A program made the position numbers and the translations under genes. The notes beneath the pieces are model-generated. The model did no database searches, was not told the DNA's origin, and saw only the letters and a program-made list of their open reading frames with translations. From Gallionella sp. UBA4121 (lineage in GTDB: Bacteria; Pseudomonadota; Gammaproteobacteria; Burkholderiales; Gallionellaceae): a stretch of DNA of 52,428 nt. This document shows positions 17,266-24,770 of this stretch, in pieces (positions within the stretch are counted from its first letter, which is position 1; each line of letters starts with the position of its first letter). The DNA is taken from positions 93,669 to 146,096 of the forward strand of contig DFWZ01000032.1 in the NCBI GenBank assembly GCA_002381565.1. The letters are read 5' to 3'.

Positions 17266-17935
17266 TTTGTTGTTTTCCTTAGTTGAGTCAGGCTTGGATA
17301 AGATTTTTACAGGCCATTTGGCAGTTTTCTGTATATATAGGAGCTGATTTATTGTGTATACTCTTTTTAAAGCTTAAGGCTATACTTGGCTATGGAGCCT
17401 CTATAAGGAGCATCTATAGTATTGTTTAATATGAAAGTAATCAGATAGCTCAGATAGCTCCGACATCATGTAGCTAGATATAGAGATTAATAATTGATTA
17501 GTAATAATTAGCTAAGTATCTGATATAAATAACATTAAATCCAATAATCAATAATTTTGTGAAGCGCTAGTTTTCCAGCAGTGGTTTTTTAATATTCCCT
17601 TTCCCTTCTAAGGTAAAAACTCTTCACAGAATATGCAGAGTTAACGTTTTTCATTCAGTATTGGAAATGAGTTCAACTATTTCATCCACACTCCTTGCCG
17701 TAACGCTCAAACCATTCATCCCGGTCATTATTTTTTTACCACGCTCGTCACACACATCGTCCTGTCCTCGTCAGTTAAGCAAACGCCCTAGATACAACAT
17801 CAAAACACCTTGATTGGAAAAAAATACAGTCACATATCACCTCGATGTAGCAGGGCAACCGCTCAGCCACATACCCCAATTGGGACACGCTCCTTGCATT
17901 TGGGTGGCGTCCTTTCATCGTCGAGGAGATATAAA
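17266..17935. other. 670-bp AT-rich intergenic region, candidate origin/control region
   Basis: No convincing long gene is present. The first 350 bp are strongly AT-rich and contain short direct repeats (a 13-bp-period pair and a 9-bp-period pair, listed separately) and TAATTAG-type runs. The region separates the leftward Rep-like gene from the rightward recombination module. It is therefore a natural place for divergent promoters and a replication origin. A possible 34-codon leftward frame (17651-17755) is noted under rejected items. Confidence 0.45.
17394..17460 (+). repeat. Short direct repeats upstream of the Rep-like gene
   Basis: GGAGCCTCTATAA and GGAGCATCTATAG lie head to tail with a 13-bp period. 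CAGATAGCT then occurs twice with a 9-bp period. Such iterated sites near a Rep gene could be initiator-binding iterons, but copy number is low. Confidence 0.4.
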
Positions 17936-17974
17936 ATGAATATCCAGAACTGCAGCACACCTGAACTGCTATGA
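17936..17974 (+). CDS. 12-aa leader peptide or displaced true start
   Basis: ATG with a strong GAGGAG ribosome-binding site encodes MNIQNCSTPELL and stops at a TGA that overlaps the next gene's ATG (ATGA). The downstream gene has no ribosome-binding site of its own. Either this is a leader that couples translation, or a one-base change has separated the real start from the 180-aa frame. Confidence 0.4.
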   Translation: MNIQNCSTPELL

Positions 17975-18513
17975 ATGAGCCGACGGCGAACAGCAATATC
18001 GAGAAGTTTTTCGGGCTGCTCAACGCTGCCGATGCAGTCACGATTAACGATGGCGCCATGCTGACTGAATTTGAGAACGCTCATATCACCGGCGATCCGG
18101 ATAATCAGGTCGTGATTTTCACCTGGACGGATGGCGAATGTGACTACTCAGATTGTTTGACCGAAGCCGGTATTGCCGCAGGCGTATTTGAAAACGATGG
18201 TCAATTCATTGCTGACAACAGCGAGGGTGATAAAACCGTCGTTCGCTTTTTCACTATCGAAGCGGTAAACCTGGCATCAGGCAAACAAGCTGCAAGCACG
18301 TTCTTCAAGGAATTGTTGGATTCTGTAGAAAGTTTGACCCGTATTGCGGATATGTACGGATCACGGACGCTGGCAGATTTAATGTACCTGCAAAACGCGA
18401 TCCTGAACGGTGGCTTTATCGATCACTATCCTGACGAATCCAAGGTGCAGGAAGTCGTTAGCTGCCTACCGTCCGGCAAACAGTGGTCAGCCGCTATCAA
18501 CATAGCATCGTAG
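17971..18513 (+). CDS. Hypothetical acidic protein (180 aa), first gene of recombination module
   Basis: Not recognised. The protein is acidic (DDP/EFE-rich N-terminal half with VVIFTWTDGECDYSDC) and has helical amphipathic segments in its second half. No membrane segments or catalytic motifs are seen. It is followed by a rho-independent terminator and heads a rightward series including DNA ligase, DUF932 and YqaJ genes. A role in the element's DNA metabolism or as a DNA mimic is possible but unsupported beyond charge and context. Confidence 0.65.
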   Translation: MNEPTANSNIEKFFGLLNAADAVTINDGAMLTEFENAHITGDPDNQVVIFTWTDGECDYSDCLTEAGIAAGVFENDGQFIADNSEGDKTVVRFFTIEAVNLASGKQAASTFFKELLDSVESLTRIADMYGSRTLADLMYLQNAILNGGFIDHYPDESKVQEVVSCLPSGKQWSAAINIAS

Positions 18514-18583
18514 TCCTCACCAGTAACCAGTCCAGTAAGCCAAGCGACTAGCAGCACCCCACAATCACACCATAAACCATTTC

Positions 18584-18620
18584 AAATCCACGCGCCGCTG
18601 CTCCGGTCGTGGATTTTTTA
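18584..18620 (+). terminator. Rho-independent terminator or attenuator before the DNA ligase gene
   Basis: A 9-bp stem AAATCCACG/CGTGGATTT with a 15-nt loop is followed by a T-run. It is immediately followed by TATCAGGAGAAT, the ribosome-binding region of the ligase gene. Confidence 0.7.
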
Positions 18621-18646
18621 ATGCCGTTTTTTATCAGGAGAATCCC

Positions 18647-19765
18647 ATGAATGCAATCGCACAAACCAGCCTTTACTATGCGGAAGGCAGCAGCAACAAG
18701 GAGTATCACGCTGAAATAATTCAAGTTGCAGGCGGCAACGTCGTCAATTTTCGTTATGGCCGACGTGGTGGCGCACTGACTACCGGTACTAAAACGAGCT
18801 CGCCCGTCGATTTCACGGAAGCCAAACGGATATACGAAAAACTCGTCAAAGAAAAAACCGCCAAGGGATATACCCCCGACGTGTCTGGCACAGCTTATCA
18901 AGGCACGTCCCAAGCAGGCATAAAGTCTGACTTTATGCCGCAATTGCTCAATCCCATTTCAGAGCATGAGGCCATGGGATTGATCACCGACAGCAACTGG
19001 GCTGCTCAGGAAAAGATGGACGGCGAACGGCGCGCAGCCCATGCAGAAAACGGCAATGTCACCGGCATCAACCGCAAGGGGCTGATCGTACCCTTACCCC
19101 AAGCCATCGCAGACGAGTTGCAAGCCATATCCAATCAAACCGGTGCGCTTTGTGTTGACGGTGAAATTATCGGTGATGTGCTGCACGTATTCGATCTACA
19201 CATCCACAAGGGAGAGCGCATTCACACATTACCCTGGCTGAAACGGATGCGGCTGGCCGAATCACTCCTTGCCGGATGCCGACAAATAAAGCCTGTGCCA
19301 GTTGCTGTCACGACGGAACAGAAGCAGGAACTGTGGAATCAGGTGCTGTTTGAGAATGGCGAAGGCGTGGTGTTCAAACGAACAAACTGCCCTGTCACTG
19401 CCGGTCGTCCCAATTCTGGCGGTGACTGGCTGAAATTCAAGTTTACCGAGACTGCCAGCTGCTGTGTCATGGAAATCAACTCGGGTCGGCGTAGCGTGAA
19501 GATCGGATTGATTGAGTTCAATGTCCATCCTAAGGCAAACCAACACCAGATGCTGATTCTAGTCGGCAATGTCACGATTCCACCCAACCATGACGTCCCT
19601 GCTGCCGGGGATATCGTGGAGATCGAATACCTGTATGCATACCGGGGCGGCAGTCTTTACCAGCCAGTGTATCGCGGTAAGCGAGTGGATATGACGCTCA
19701 GTGCCTGCACTATCGCTCAATTGAAATTTAAACCGGAAGGAGAAGACGATGAAGACGCCCAATAA
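18647..19765 (+). CDS. ATP-dependent DNA ligase with N-terminal WGR domain
   Basis: A 372-aa protein. Residues about 5-75 form a WGR domain (VNFRYGRRGGALTTGTKT), a DNA- or nucleotide-end-binding fold otherwise known from PARPs and some bacterial proteins. The nucleotidyltransferase core follows: motif I EKMDGER with the adenylated Lys near residue 124, motif III VDGEIIGDVLHVFDL, motif IV GEGVVFKR, and motif V DWLKFKF. An OB-fold-like C-terminal region ends in an acidic tail. It probably seals nicks during replication or recombination of the element. AGGAG precedes the ATG. Confidence 0.88.
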   Translation: MNAIAQTSLYYAEGSSNKEYHAEIIQVAGGNVVNFRYGRRGGALTTGTKTSSPVDFTEAKRIYEKLVKEKTAKGYTPDVSGTAYQGTSQAGIKSDFMPQLLNPISEHEAMGLITDSNWAAQEKMDGERRAAHAENGNVTGINRKGLIVPLPQAIADELQAISNQTGALCVDGEIIGDVLHVFDLHIHKGERIHTLPWLKRMRLAESLLAGCRQIKPVPVAVTTEQKQELWNQVLFENGEGVVFKRTNCPVTAGRPNSGGDWLKFKFTETASCCVMEINSGRRSVKIGLIEFNVHPKANQHQMLILVGNVTIPPNHDVPAAGDIVEIEYLYAYRGGSLYQPVYRGKRVDMTLSACTIAQLKFKPEGEDDEDAQ

Positions 19766-19908
19766 TTCAGTCAGCCTGAAACCATAATCCGTCATGCATA
19801 TCGTCAGTGACCTCACCAACATGTGACCTGGCAATAGCCAAATCACGCATCGTTCAAGTTATTCACAAAAAAACCAATCCATCCAATCTTATTCAAAGGA
19901 GTTTAATC

Positions 19909-20277
19909 ATGGAAAATAATCAAGCTGAAAATAACATCTCCAACGCATCAAACCGTCTGAAATGCCCAAGCTGCAATTCGCTCAATATTGAAGAAATCCA
20001 CTATGGAAAAGTGATGGGACGTAATGTCGGCACAATGGTCGGCGGTGTGACCGGTGTCACTGGTGTGCTGAGTGGCGCTGAAATCGGTGCAGGCGTGGGT
20101 GCTATTGCAGGGCCGGCAGGAATTGCCCTCGGTGGACTTATGGGCGCTCTGTTCGGTGGCATTGTCGGTGCCGCTGCAGGACGCACAATCGGGGAAAATA
20201 TCGGGGAAGTTGTTGATGATAATTTTCTGGATAACTTGCATTGCCTAAAGTGCGACCATACCTTCAGAAAAGAATAA
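19909..20277 (+). CDS. Split zinc-ribbon protein with glycine-rich hydrophobic core (122 aa)
   Basis: CPSC near residue 19 and CLKC near residue 113 form the two knuckles of a zinc ribbon. Between them lies a glycine/alanine-rich hydrophobic stretch (about residues 42-98) with GxxxG-like spacing, as in glycine-zipper membrane proteins. I chose the ATG after AAGGAG; the open frame extends 34 codons further upstream without a ribosome-binding site. Function is unknown; small membrane protein or oligomeric domain are options. Confidence 0.7.
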   Translation: MENNQAENNISNASNRLKCPSCNSLNIEEIHYGKVMGRNVGTMVGGVTGVTGVLSGAEIGAGVGAIAGPAGIALGGLMGALFGGIVGAAAGRTIGENIGEVVDDNFLDNLHCLKCDHTFRKE

Positions 20278-20422
20278 CCGTTTCATAGTTCATCGTAGCT
20301 ACCACACAGCAATACCTCAGCACACCCCGCAACACTCATTATCAAAACTCACGCACGTCCTGTTTCTGCTGACTTTATCGGCGGTGGCATTGTCACGTGC
20401 ATACAAAACGAAAGGAATTACC

Positions 20423-21394
20423 ATGGCACACGAACTCGAAAACTCCTCCGACATGGCCTACATCGGCTCCACACCTTGGCATGGTCTTGGCAACCAGTTA
20501 CCGGAGAATCAACCCATCGAAGTCTGGCAGAAAGCTGCTGGAATGGACTGGGAGATCAAGCAAACCGATGTCCTGTTTAACGCCGCTCATGACAACGGCA
20601 GCATGCTCAACCTGCGCAGTAACAAGGATGCAACCGTGCTGTATCGCTCTGACACGATGGAAGCACTGTCGGTTGTTTCCAAACGCTACAAAGTCGTCCA
20701 GCCTCACGACGTACTGGGTTTTTATCGTGATCTGGTTTCAATCAGCGGCTTTGAGCTGGAAACGGCGGGCGTATTGAAGGGCGGCAAGAAACTCTGGGCA
20801 CTGGCCAGAACCGGCGACGAAATGATGTTATCCGGTATGGACAAGGTGAAAGGATATTTGCTGCTGGCAACCAGCTGTGACGGGAGCCTTGCCACGACGG
20901 CGCAATTTACCAGTATTCGTGTGGTGTGCAATAACACCCTACAAATGGCTGTCGGCGACAATTTGGGTGCCGTGCGCGTACCGCATTCGACTACGTTTGA
21001 TCCGGTGGCAGTCAAGCAGTCTCTGGGTCTGGGTGTGACGGCATGGGATGAGTTCAGCCGTTCCATCAAGGCAATGAGCAATCGCCCGGTGAACAAGTTC
21101 GAGGTGATGTCCTACCTTGTAAATGTCCTCGGAGATTTTGAGTTACCACTTCAGGATCAGCCCAACCAGAAAGCCATTCAGACGGTTTACAACCTGTACG
21201 CCGGTGAAGGCAAGGGAAGTCAGCTGTCCTCATCCGCTGGCACTGCATGGGGCTTGGTCAACGGTGTGACGGAATATGTCGATAGTTTCCGCCGTGCCCG
21301 CAATCAGGATTACCGGCTTGAGAGTGCGTGGTTCGGCGTTGGTGCACAAATCAAGCAGAAAGGGTTTGAAGCAGCCCTTGCCTTGGCTGCGTAA
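20423..21394 (+). CDS. DUF932 family phage/plasmid-like protein
   Basis: A 323-aa protein of the DUF932 family: the N-terminal GSTPWHGLGNQLPENQPIEV, the central SVVSKRYKVVQPHDVLGFY, and TAQFTSIRVVCNNTLQMAVG are diagnostic. Such genes are common on plasmids, integrative elements and phages beside recombination genes. The molecular role is not established. The chosen ATG follows AAAGGAA; an in-frame ATG 13 codons upstream lacks such a site. Confidence 0.85.
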   Translation: MAHELENSSDMAYIGSTPWHGLGNQLPENQPIEVWQKAAGMDWEIKQTDVLFNAAHDNGSMLNLRSNKDATVLYRSDTMEALSVVSKRYKVVQPHDVLGFYRDLVSISGFELETAGVLKGGKKLWALARTGDEMMLSGMDKVKGYLLLATSCDGSLATTAQFTSIRVVCNNTLQMAVGDNLGAVRVPHSTTFDPVAVKQSLGLGVTAWDEFSRSIKAMSNRPVNKFEVMSYLVNVLGDFELPLQDQPNQKAIQTVYNLYAGEGKGSQLSSSAGTAWGLVNGVTEYVDSFRRARNQDYRLESAWFGVGAQIKQKGFEAALALAA

Positions 21395-21435
21395 TCGCTT
21401 TCACCGGCAGTTCAATTCACATGCAGTTTTACAAC

Positions 21436-21464
21436 ACGCCCAGGGCATTGTCTTGGGCGTTTTA
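21436..21464 (+). terminator. Terminator or attenuator between DUF932 and YqaJ genes
   Basis: Stem ACGCCCA/TGGGCGT followed by TTTTAT, then ATCAGGAG of the YqaJ gene about 20 bp further on. Arrangement and flanks resemble the hairpin before the ligase gene. Confidence 0.6.
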
Positions 21465-21485
21465 TCGTCTATCAGGAGAATTCTA

Positions 21486-22454
21486 ATGAAACGAGGAAAC
21501 GCGGTAAGACTTGTCTCAACCAAAAACATGAGCCGTGAGGAATGGTTGTCGGTTCGCGGTCAGGGTATAGGCAGCAGCGATGCGGCCTGTGCAGTTGGTA
21601 TATCGCCCTATAAAAGTCCGCTGGAACTATGGCTGGAGAAAACTGAACGTCAGGCGGCACCGGATCTGGCTTCCAACGATGCCGTATTCTGGGGTACGAC
21701 GCTGGAACACATTATCGCCAATGTCTATGCGCATCGGACTGGCAGCAAGGTGAGAAGGCTCAATGCGGTACTGCAACATCCTGATCATCCGTTCATGCTG
21801 GCGAATCTGGATCGTGTCGTACAGCATCCCACCGATGGCAATGGCATTCTGGAGGTTAAGACGGCTGGCGTGAACTCTGCCAAATTCTGGGATGAAGGGG
21901 TGCCGGATAGCTATCAATGCCAAGTACTGCATCAGCTCGCGGTGACGGGCAAGCCATGGTGTGATGTCGCGGTGCTGATTGGCGGACAGGATTTCAGGGT
22001 TTATCGCATTGTGCCTGATCTGGACAAGATGGCTGATCTGATTAAACGCGAGGTGCAGTTCTGGCAATGTGTTGTGGATGACATTCCGCCACCAGTGGAC
22101 GGTAGTGAATCCAGCGGTCGTGCTTTGGCCAGCATGTACCCATCTGATCGGGGGGATACGCTGGATTGCAGCGAGGACACCAACATGAACAAGCTGTTTG
22201 GTGAATATTGGCATTATCGTCAACAACGTGAATCGGCAACCGAGCAGGAAGAATTGCTCAAGCAGCAGTTGCAGGAACGACTGGGTTTTGCCAGCGGCGC
22301 TGTTTTGAGTGACGGCAAAATCAGCTGGCGCAAATCCAAGGATTCCACCACCACGGATTTTAAGCGCTTGGCTGAGGATCATCCTGACTGGGTGCTGCCG
22401 TATGAGATTCCAAAACTGGGTTCTCGCCGGTTTCTGGTGCAGGTCGGCAAATAG
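21486..22454 (+). CDS. YqaJ/lambda-exonuclease family recombinase nuclease
   Basis: A 322-aa YqaJ-type PD-(D/E)XK nuclease. RGQGIGSSDAACAVGISPYK is the N-terminal hallmark. E-x-K catalytic residues lie in GILEVKTAG, preceded by the ANLDRVV acidic residue, and YQCQVLHQLAVTG supplies the following helix. These enzymes resect double-strand ends for annealing-type recombination. No Bet/RecT gene is recognised nearby, so the partner annealase is either the next gene or absent. AGGAG precedes the ATG. Confidence 0.9.
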   Translation: MKRGNAVRLVSTKNMSREEWLSVRGQGIGSSDAACAVGISPYKSPLELWLEKTERQAAPDLASNDAVFWGTTLEHIIANVYAHRTGSKVRRLNAVLQHPDHPFMLANLDRVVQHPTDGNGILEVKTAGVNSAKFWDEGVPDSYQCQVLHQLAVTGKPWCDVAVLIGGQDFRVYRIVPDLDKMADLIKREVQFWQCVVDDIPPPVDGSESSGRALASMYPSDRGDTLDCSEDTNMNKLFGEYWHYRQQRESATEQEELLKQQLQERLGFASGAVLSDGKISWRKSKDSTTTDFKRLAEDHPDWVLPYEIPKLGSRRFLVQVGK

Positions 22455-22517
22455 TGTTTTCTGGCAGCTCCTATATATAGGTATCCAGCAGCACGTTTTA
22501 CAAAACAGCGGCATATC

Positions 22518-22556
22518 GCCCTCATCAGAAGTTTTGGTGAGGGCATTTTATTTTTT
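22518..22556 (+). terminator. Terminator or attenuator between YqaJ and RDF-like genes
   Basis: Stem GCCCTCA/TGAGGGC with a 13-nt loop followed by ATTTTATTTTTT, then AAGGAG of the next gene about 15 bp downstream. Confidence 0.7.
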
Positions 22557-22581
22557 GCATTCAAAAACAAGGAGAAAAATC

Positions 22582-23478
22582 ATGATCAAGGGACTCGCAA
22601 TCACACCGCCGGTTATCGGGCGGATTTCCATTGGCAAGGTGGTGGAGCGTAACGGCAAACGCCTGCCTGAAAAGGATGACTGTTTTACAATCACCACGCA
22701 GGTGCAAAATCGAGACGGATGGTTGCTGCATCCGTTACACGCAAAACTGACTGAAGGATCGGCCAACGCCAAGATTCGTGCAATACCGGTCAAAGTGCTG
22801 TTCAACAGTAGCGACTTGAATCTCAGGGCCGAATACAGCCTGTTTGACCGCACCACTGGCAGGCCAATGTGCGTGGGCAATGGCGAAGCTGCGAAACGTG
22901 TTACGGAGGATGGAATTGTTGATGTGGCGTGTACATCACCTGATGGCTGTGCGATGGCAAAGGCAGGTGGCTGTAAGCCGTATGGCAGGTTGAATGTCGC
23001 GATTGATGGGCAGGAGGAAGAATTGTCGTCATTTGTATTCAGAACGACAGGTTTCAACTCGATCCGCACCTTGACGGCACGGCTGCAGTATTTTGAGGCA
23101 GCCAGTGCCGGCAATACGCGCTATCTGCCATTGCAGCTGAAACTCAGGGCAAAATCCACTACGCAATCACATCGAGCACCGGTCTATTATGTTGATCTCT
23201 GTTTGCGTGATGGTGTCAGCCTGGAGGATGCTGTCAGTCAGGCGGTCGCTGACGGCATTAAGTCTGAGCAGGCTGGTGTGAGTATCAAAGCCCTTGAGCA
23301 AGCCGCCAGACTAGGCTTAAGCAACGGCGCCTTTGAGGATAGTGAGGATGAGGCAACGGCTGTAGTGGAGGAATTTTATCCAGATGCGACAGCCGGTGCG
23401 GTATCCAGTCAGACTATCGTACCTATGCCGACCACGCTGACAAACAAATTGGCTGGGAACGAGCAGGAGGCTGCGTGA
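22582..23478 (+). CDS. Recombination-directionality-factor-like protein
   Basis: A 298-aa protein. The opening ITPPVIGRISIGKVV, a GKRLPEKDDCFTITT block and a Cys-containing CAMAKAGGCKPYGRLNV segment resemble the Gp3-like RDF family, often labelled hydrolase or metal-binding protein. Relatives sit beside YqaJ and DUF932 genes in integrative elements. It could control excision direction, although the resident integrase is a tyrosine recombinase while phage Gp3 works with serine integrases. An annealase-like role beside the exonuclease is an alternative. AAGGAG precedes the ATG. Confidence 0.65.
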   Translation: MIKGLAITPPVIGRISIGKVVERNGKRLPEKDDCFTITTQVQNRDGWLLHPLHAKLTEGSANAKIRAIPVKVLFNSSDLNLRAEYSLFDRTTGRPMCVGNGEAAKRVTEDGIVDVACTSPDGCAMAKAGGCKPYGRLNVAIDGQEEELSSFVFRTTGFNSIRTLTARLQYFEAASAGNTRYLPLQLKLRAKSTTQSHRAPVYYVDLCLRDGVSLEDAVSQAVADGIKSEQAGVSIKALEQAARLGLSNGAFEDSEDEATAVVEEFYPDATAGAVSSQTIVPMPTTLTNKLAGNEQEAA

Positions 23479-23544
23479 GTTTGAAACTACTGCGACTGCT
23501 ATCCTGTGTCTGATTGCTGTGAATTTACAGGAATCGCCTGCGAG

Positions 23545-23577
23545 AAAGAACTTCGCGATGCCGGAGTTCTTTTTTTG
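23545..23577 (+). terminator. Terminator of the recombination module
   Basis: Stem AAAGAACT/AGTTCTTT with a 12-nt loop runs into a T-tract, about 65 bp after the stop of the last gene of the module. Confidence 0.7.
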
Positions 23578-23599
23578 GCTATATGCAATCTAGGGTTGG

Positions 23600-23886
23600 A
23601 TGAGCCAATTTTTTATGCCCAAACTGTTTAACCAACAATTGTTGCCTTGGTTGAACCAAGCGCAGTTGGCAGAACTTTTTACCACCTCTGTACCCAATGT
23701 CAGCACCCACATATCCAACATATTGAAAGAAAAGGAATTGGATAAGAATTCAGTTGTTAAGGATTATTTAACAACTACCGCCGATGGCAAAGATTACTAG
23801 GTCGTTTTTTATGCGCTGGACATGATCTTGGCAATAGATTTTAGAGTGCGCAGTCCACGCGGCACTGAATTCAGAAAATGGGCGAA
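23600..23886 (+). pseudogene. Truncated RhuM-family virulence protein gene
   Basis: WLNQAQLAELFTTSVPNVS followed by HISNILKEKELDKNSVVKDY is the N-terminal domain of RhuM-like proteins. A TAG interrupts the frame. Beyond it the same frame resumes with ALDMILAIDFRVRSPRGTEF and RKWA, then similarity stops. About 90 codons remain of a family usually well over 300 aa. The remnant ends where an antisense ADP-ribosylglycohydrolase fragment begins, marking a rearrangement junction. Confidence 0.75.
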
Positions 23887-24484
23887 TACGCCTCTATCCC
23901 ATCCGCTGCACCAATTAATCCACCGACAATGCAGGCATTGGTGTCAGTATCGCCACCACCCTTGAGAACTTCGCGCATGGCGGCCATATAATCTTCACCT
24001 TGGATCAATAGTCTAAAGGCATGAGTGAAAGCAATCCGCACATAGCCTGCTTGAGGATGATATGGATAGTTGAAATTGGCCTCCGCATCATCCAGCCAAC
24101 CTCGCACTTCAGTAATGGCTTGAGTATCAGCCCAAGTTCGTGTTGCCTGAAAAGCCGCGTGGCGATTGCCGGTTAAGATTCAATCCAGCATGCATATTGG
24201 CGCGCAACACGTTCGATTTCAAAACTGGGCTGTCCAGCAAGTGCCTGAGCAAGACAAAGCGTTAACTCGCCATCATCTGTAATCTGTCTTGGAGCAACAT
24301 TCCACACCCCACCACCCGGCATACTCAACGCGTTTTCAACTTCAATCAGACTTGGCTTTCTTCCGATAAACTCGAGCGTTGCCCCCGTCGCATCACTGGC
24401 ACATGCGCCGAGCAAACAACCCTTGGCTGCAATTTGAGAGTTCAATTTCAATCTTCCCTTTATAATCTGATCTGGATAATACAA
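23871..24484 (-). pseudogene. ADP-ribosylglycohydrolase (ARH/DraG-like), internally deleted and truncated
   Basis: The N-terminal piece has GCLLGACASDATGATLEF and ITDDGELTLCLAQAL (Mg-binding acidic residues). The C-terminal piece has REVLKGGGDTDTNACIVGGL and IGAADG, the second metal-binding block. Between them the frame breaks at a TAA after ACWIES and resumes in another frame at LTGNRHAAFQATRTWADTQ. The middle of the protein is missing and the C-terminus stops early at the rhuM junction. Intact homologues reverse ADP-ribosylation; this copy is not expected to work. Confidence 0.8.
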
Positions 24485-24573
24485 ACTCCGCCAGCAACCA
24501 GTTGAGATTTTTTCTCAAAAATCTTACTACAAAAATTGAGGAAACATCACAATTGGCCATCATCATAGATACT

Positions 24574-24621
24574 GCTATTTCTGCTATTTCTGCCACTCGT
24601 AGCAGAAATAGCAGAAATAGC
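24574..24621. repeat. Perfect 20-bp inverted repeat with internal 9-bp repeats
   Basis: The left arm is GCTATTTCT twice plus GC. An 8-nt loop separates it from the exact reverse complement. The motif therefore occurs four times, two on each strand. It lies about 90 bp upstream of the broken ADP-ribosylglycohydrolase gene and downstream of the DUF3987 gene. There is no T-run, so a protein-binding site is more likely than a terminator. Confidence 0.75.
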
Positions 24622-24770
24622 GTCACACTTGGCAGAAAACTTTCGATGCGACACAAGTTTTTAAAGTATGCGCGAACATCCATCAACTGATGGCACGGTG
24701 CACCCCTAAACGACAAAGGAGCCTTTACAGGCCCCCTTCGCGTTTGCTACATAACTTACCAATTACGAGT

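Noticed and set aside
17651..17755. Possible 34-codon leftward gene starting at GTG and ending VDEIVELISNTE
   Set aside because: Non-ATG start, only a weak purine-rich site upstream, and no recognised family; too weak to annotate.
24574..24621. Possible CRISPR repeat or terminator
   Set aside because: A single palindrome with no spacer-repeat array and no T-run.
24393..24716. 107-codon leftward frame covering the 20-bp inverted repeat
   Set aside because: It overlaps the ADP-ribosylglycohydrolase frame and its hydrophobic stretch is produced by the repeat itself.
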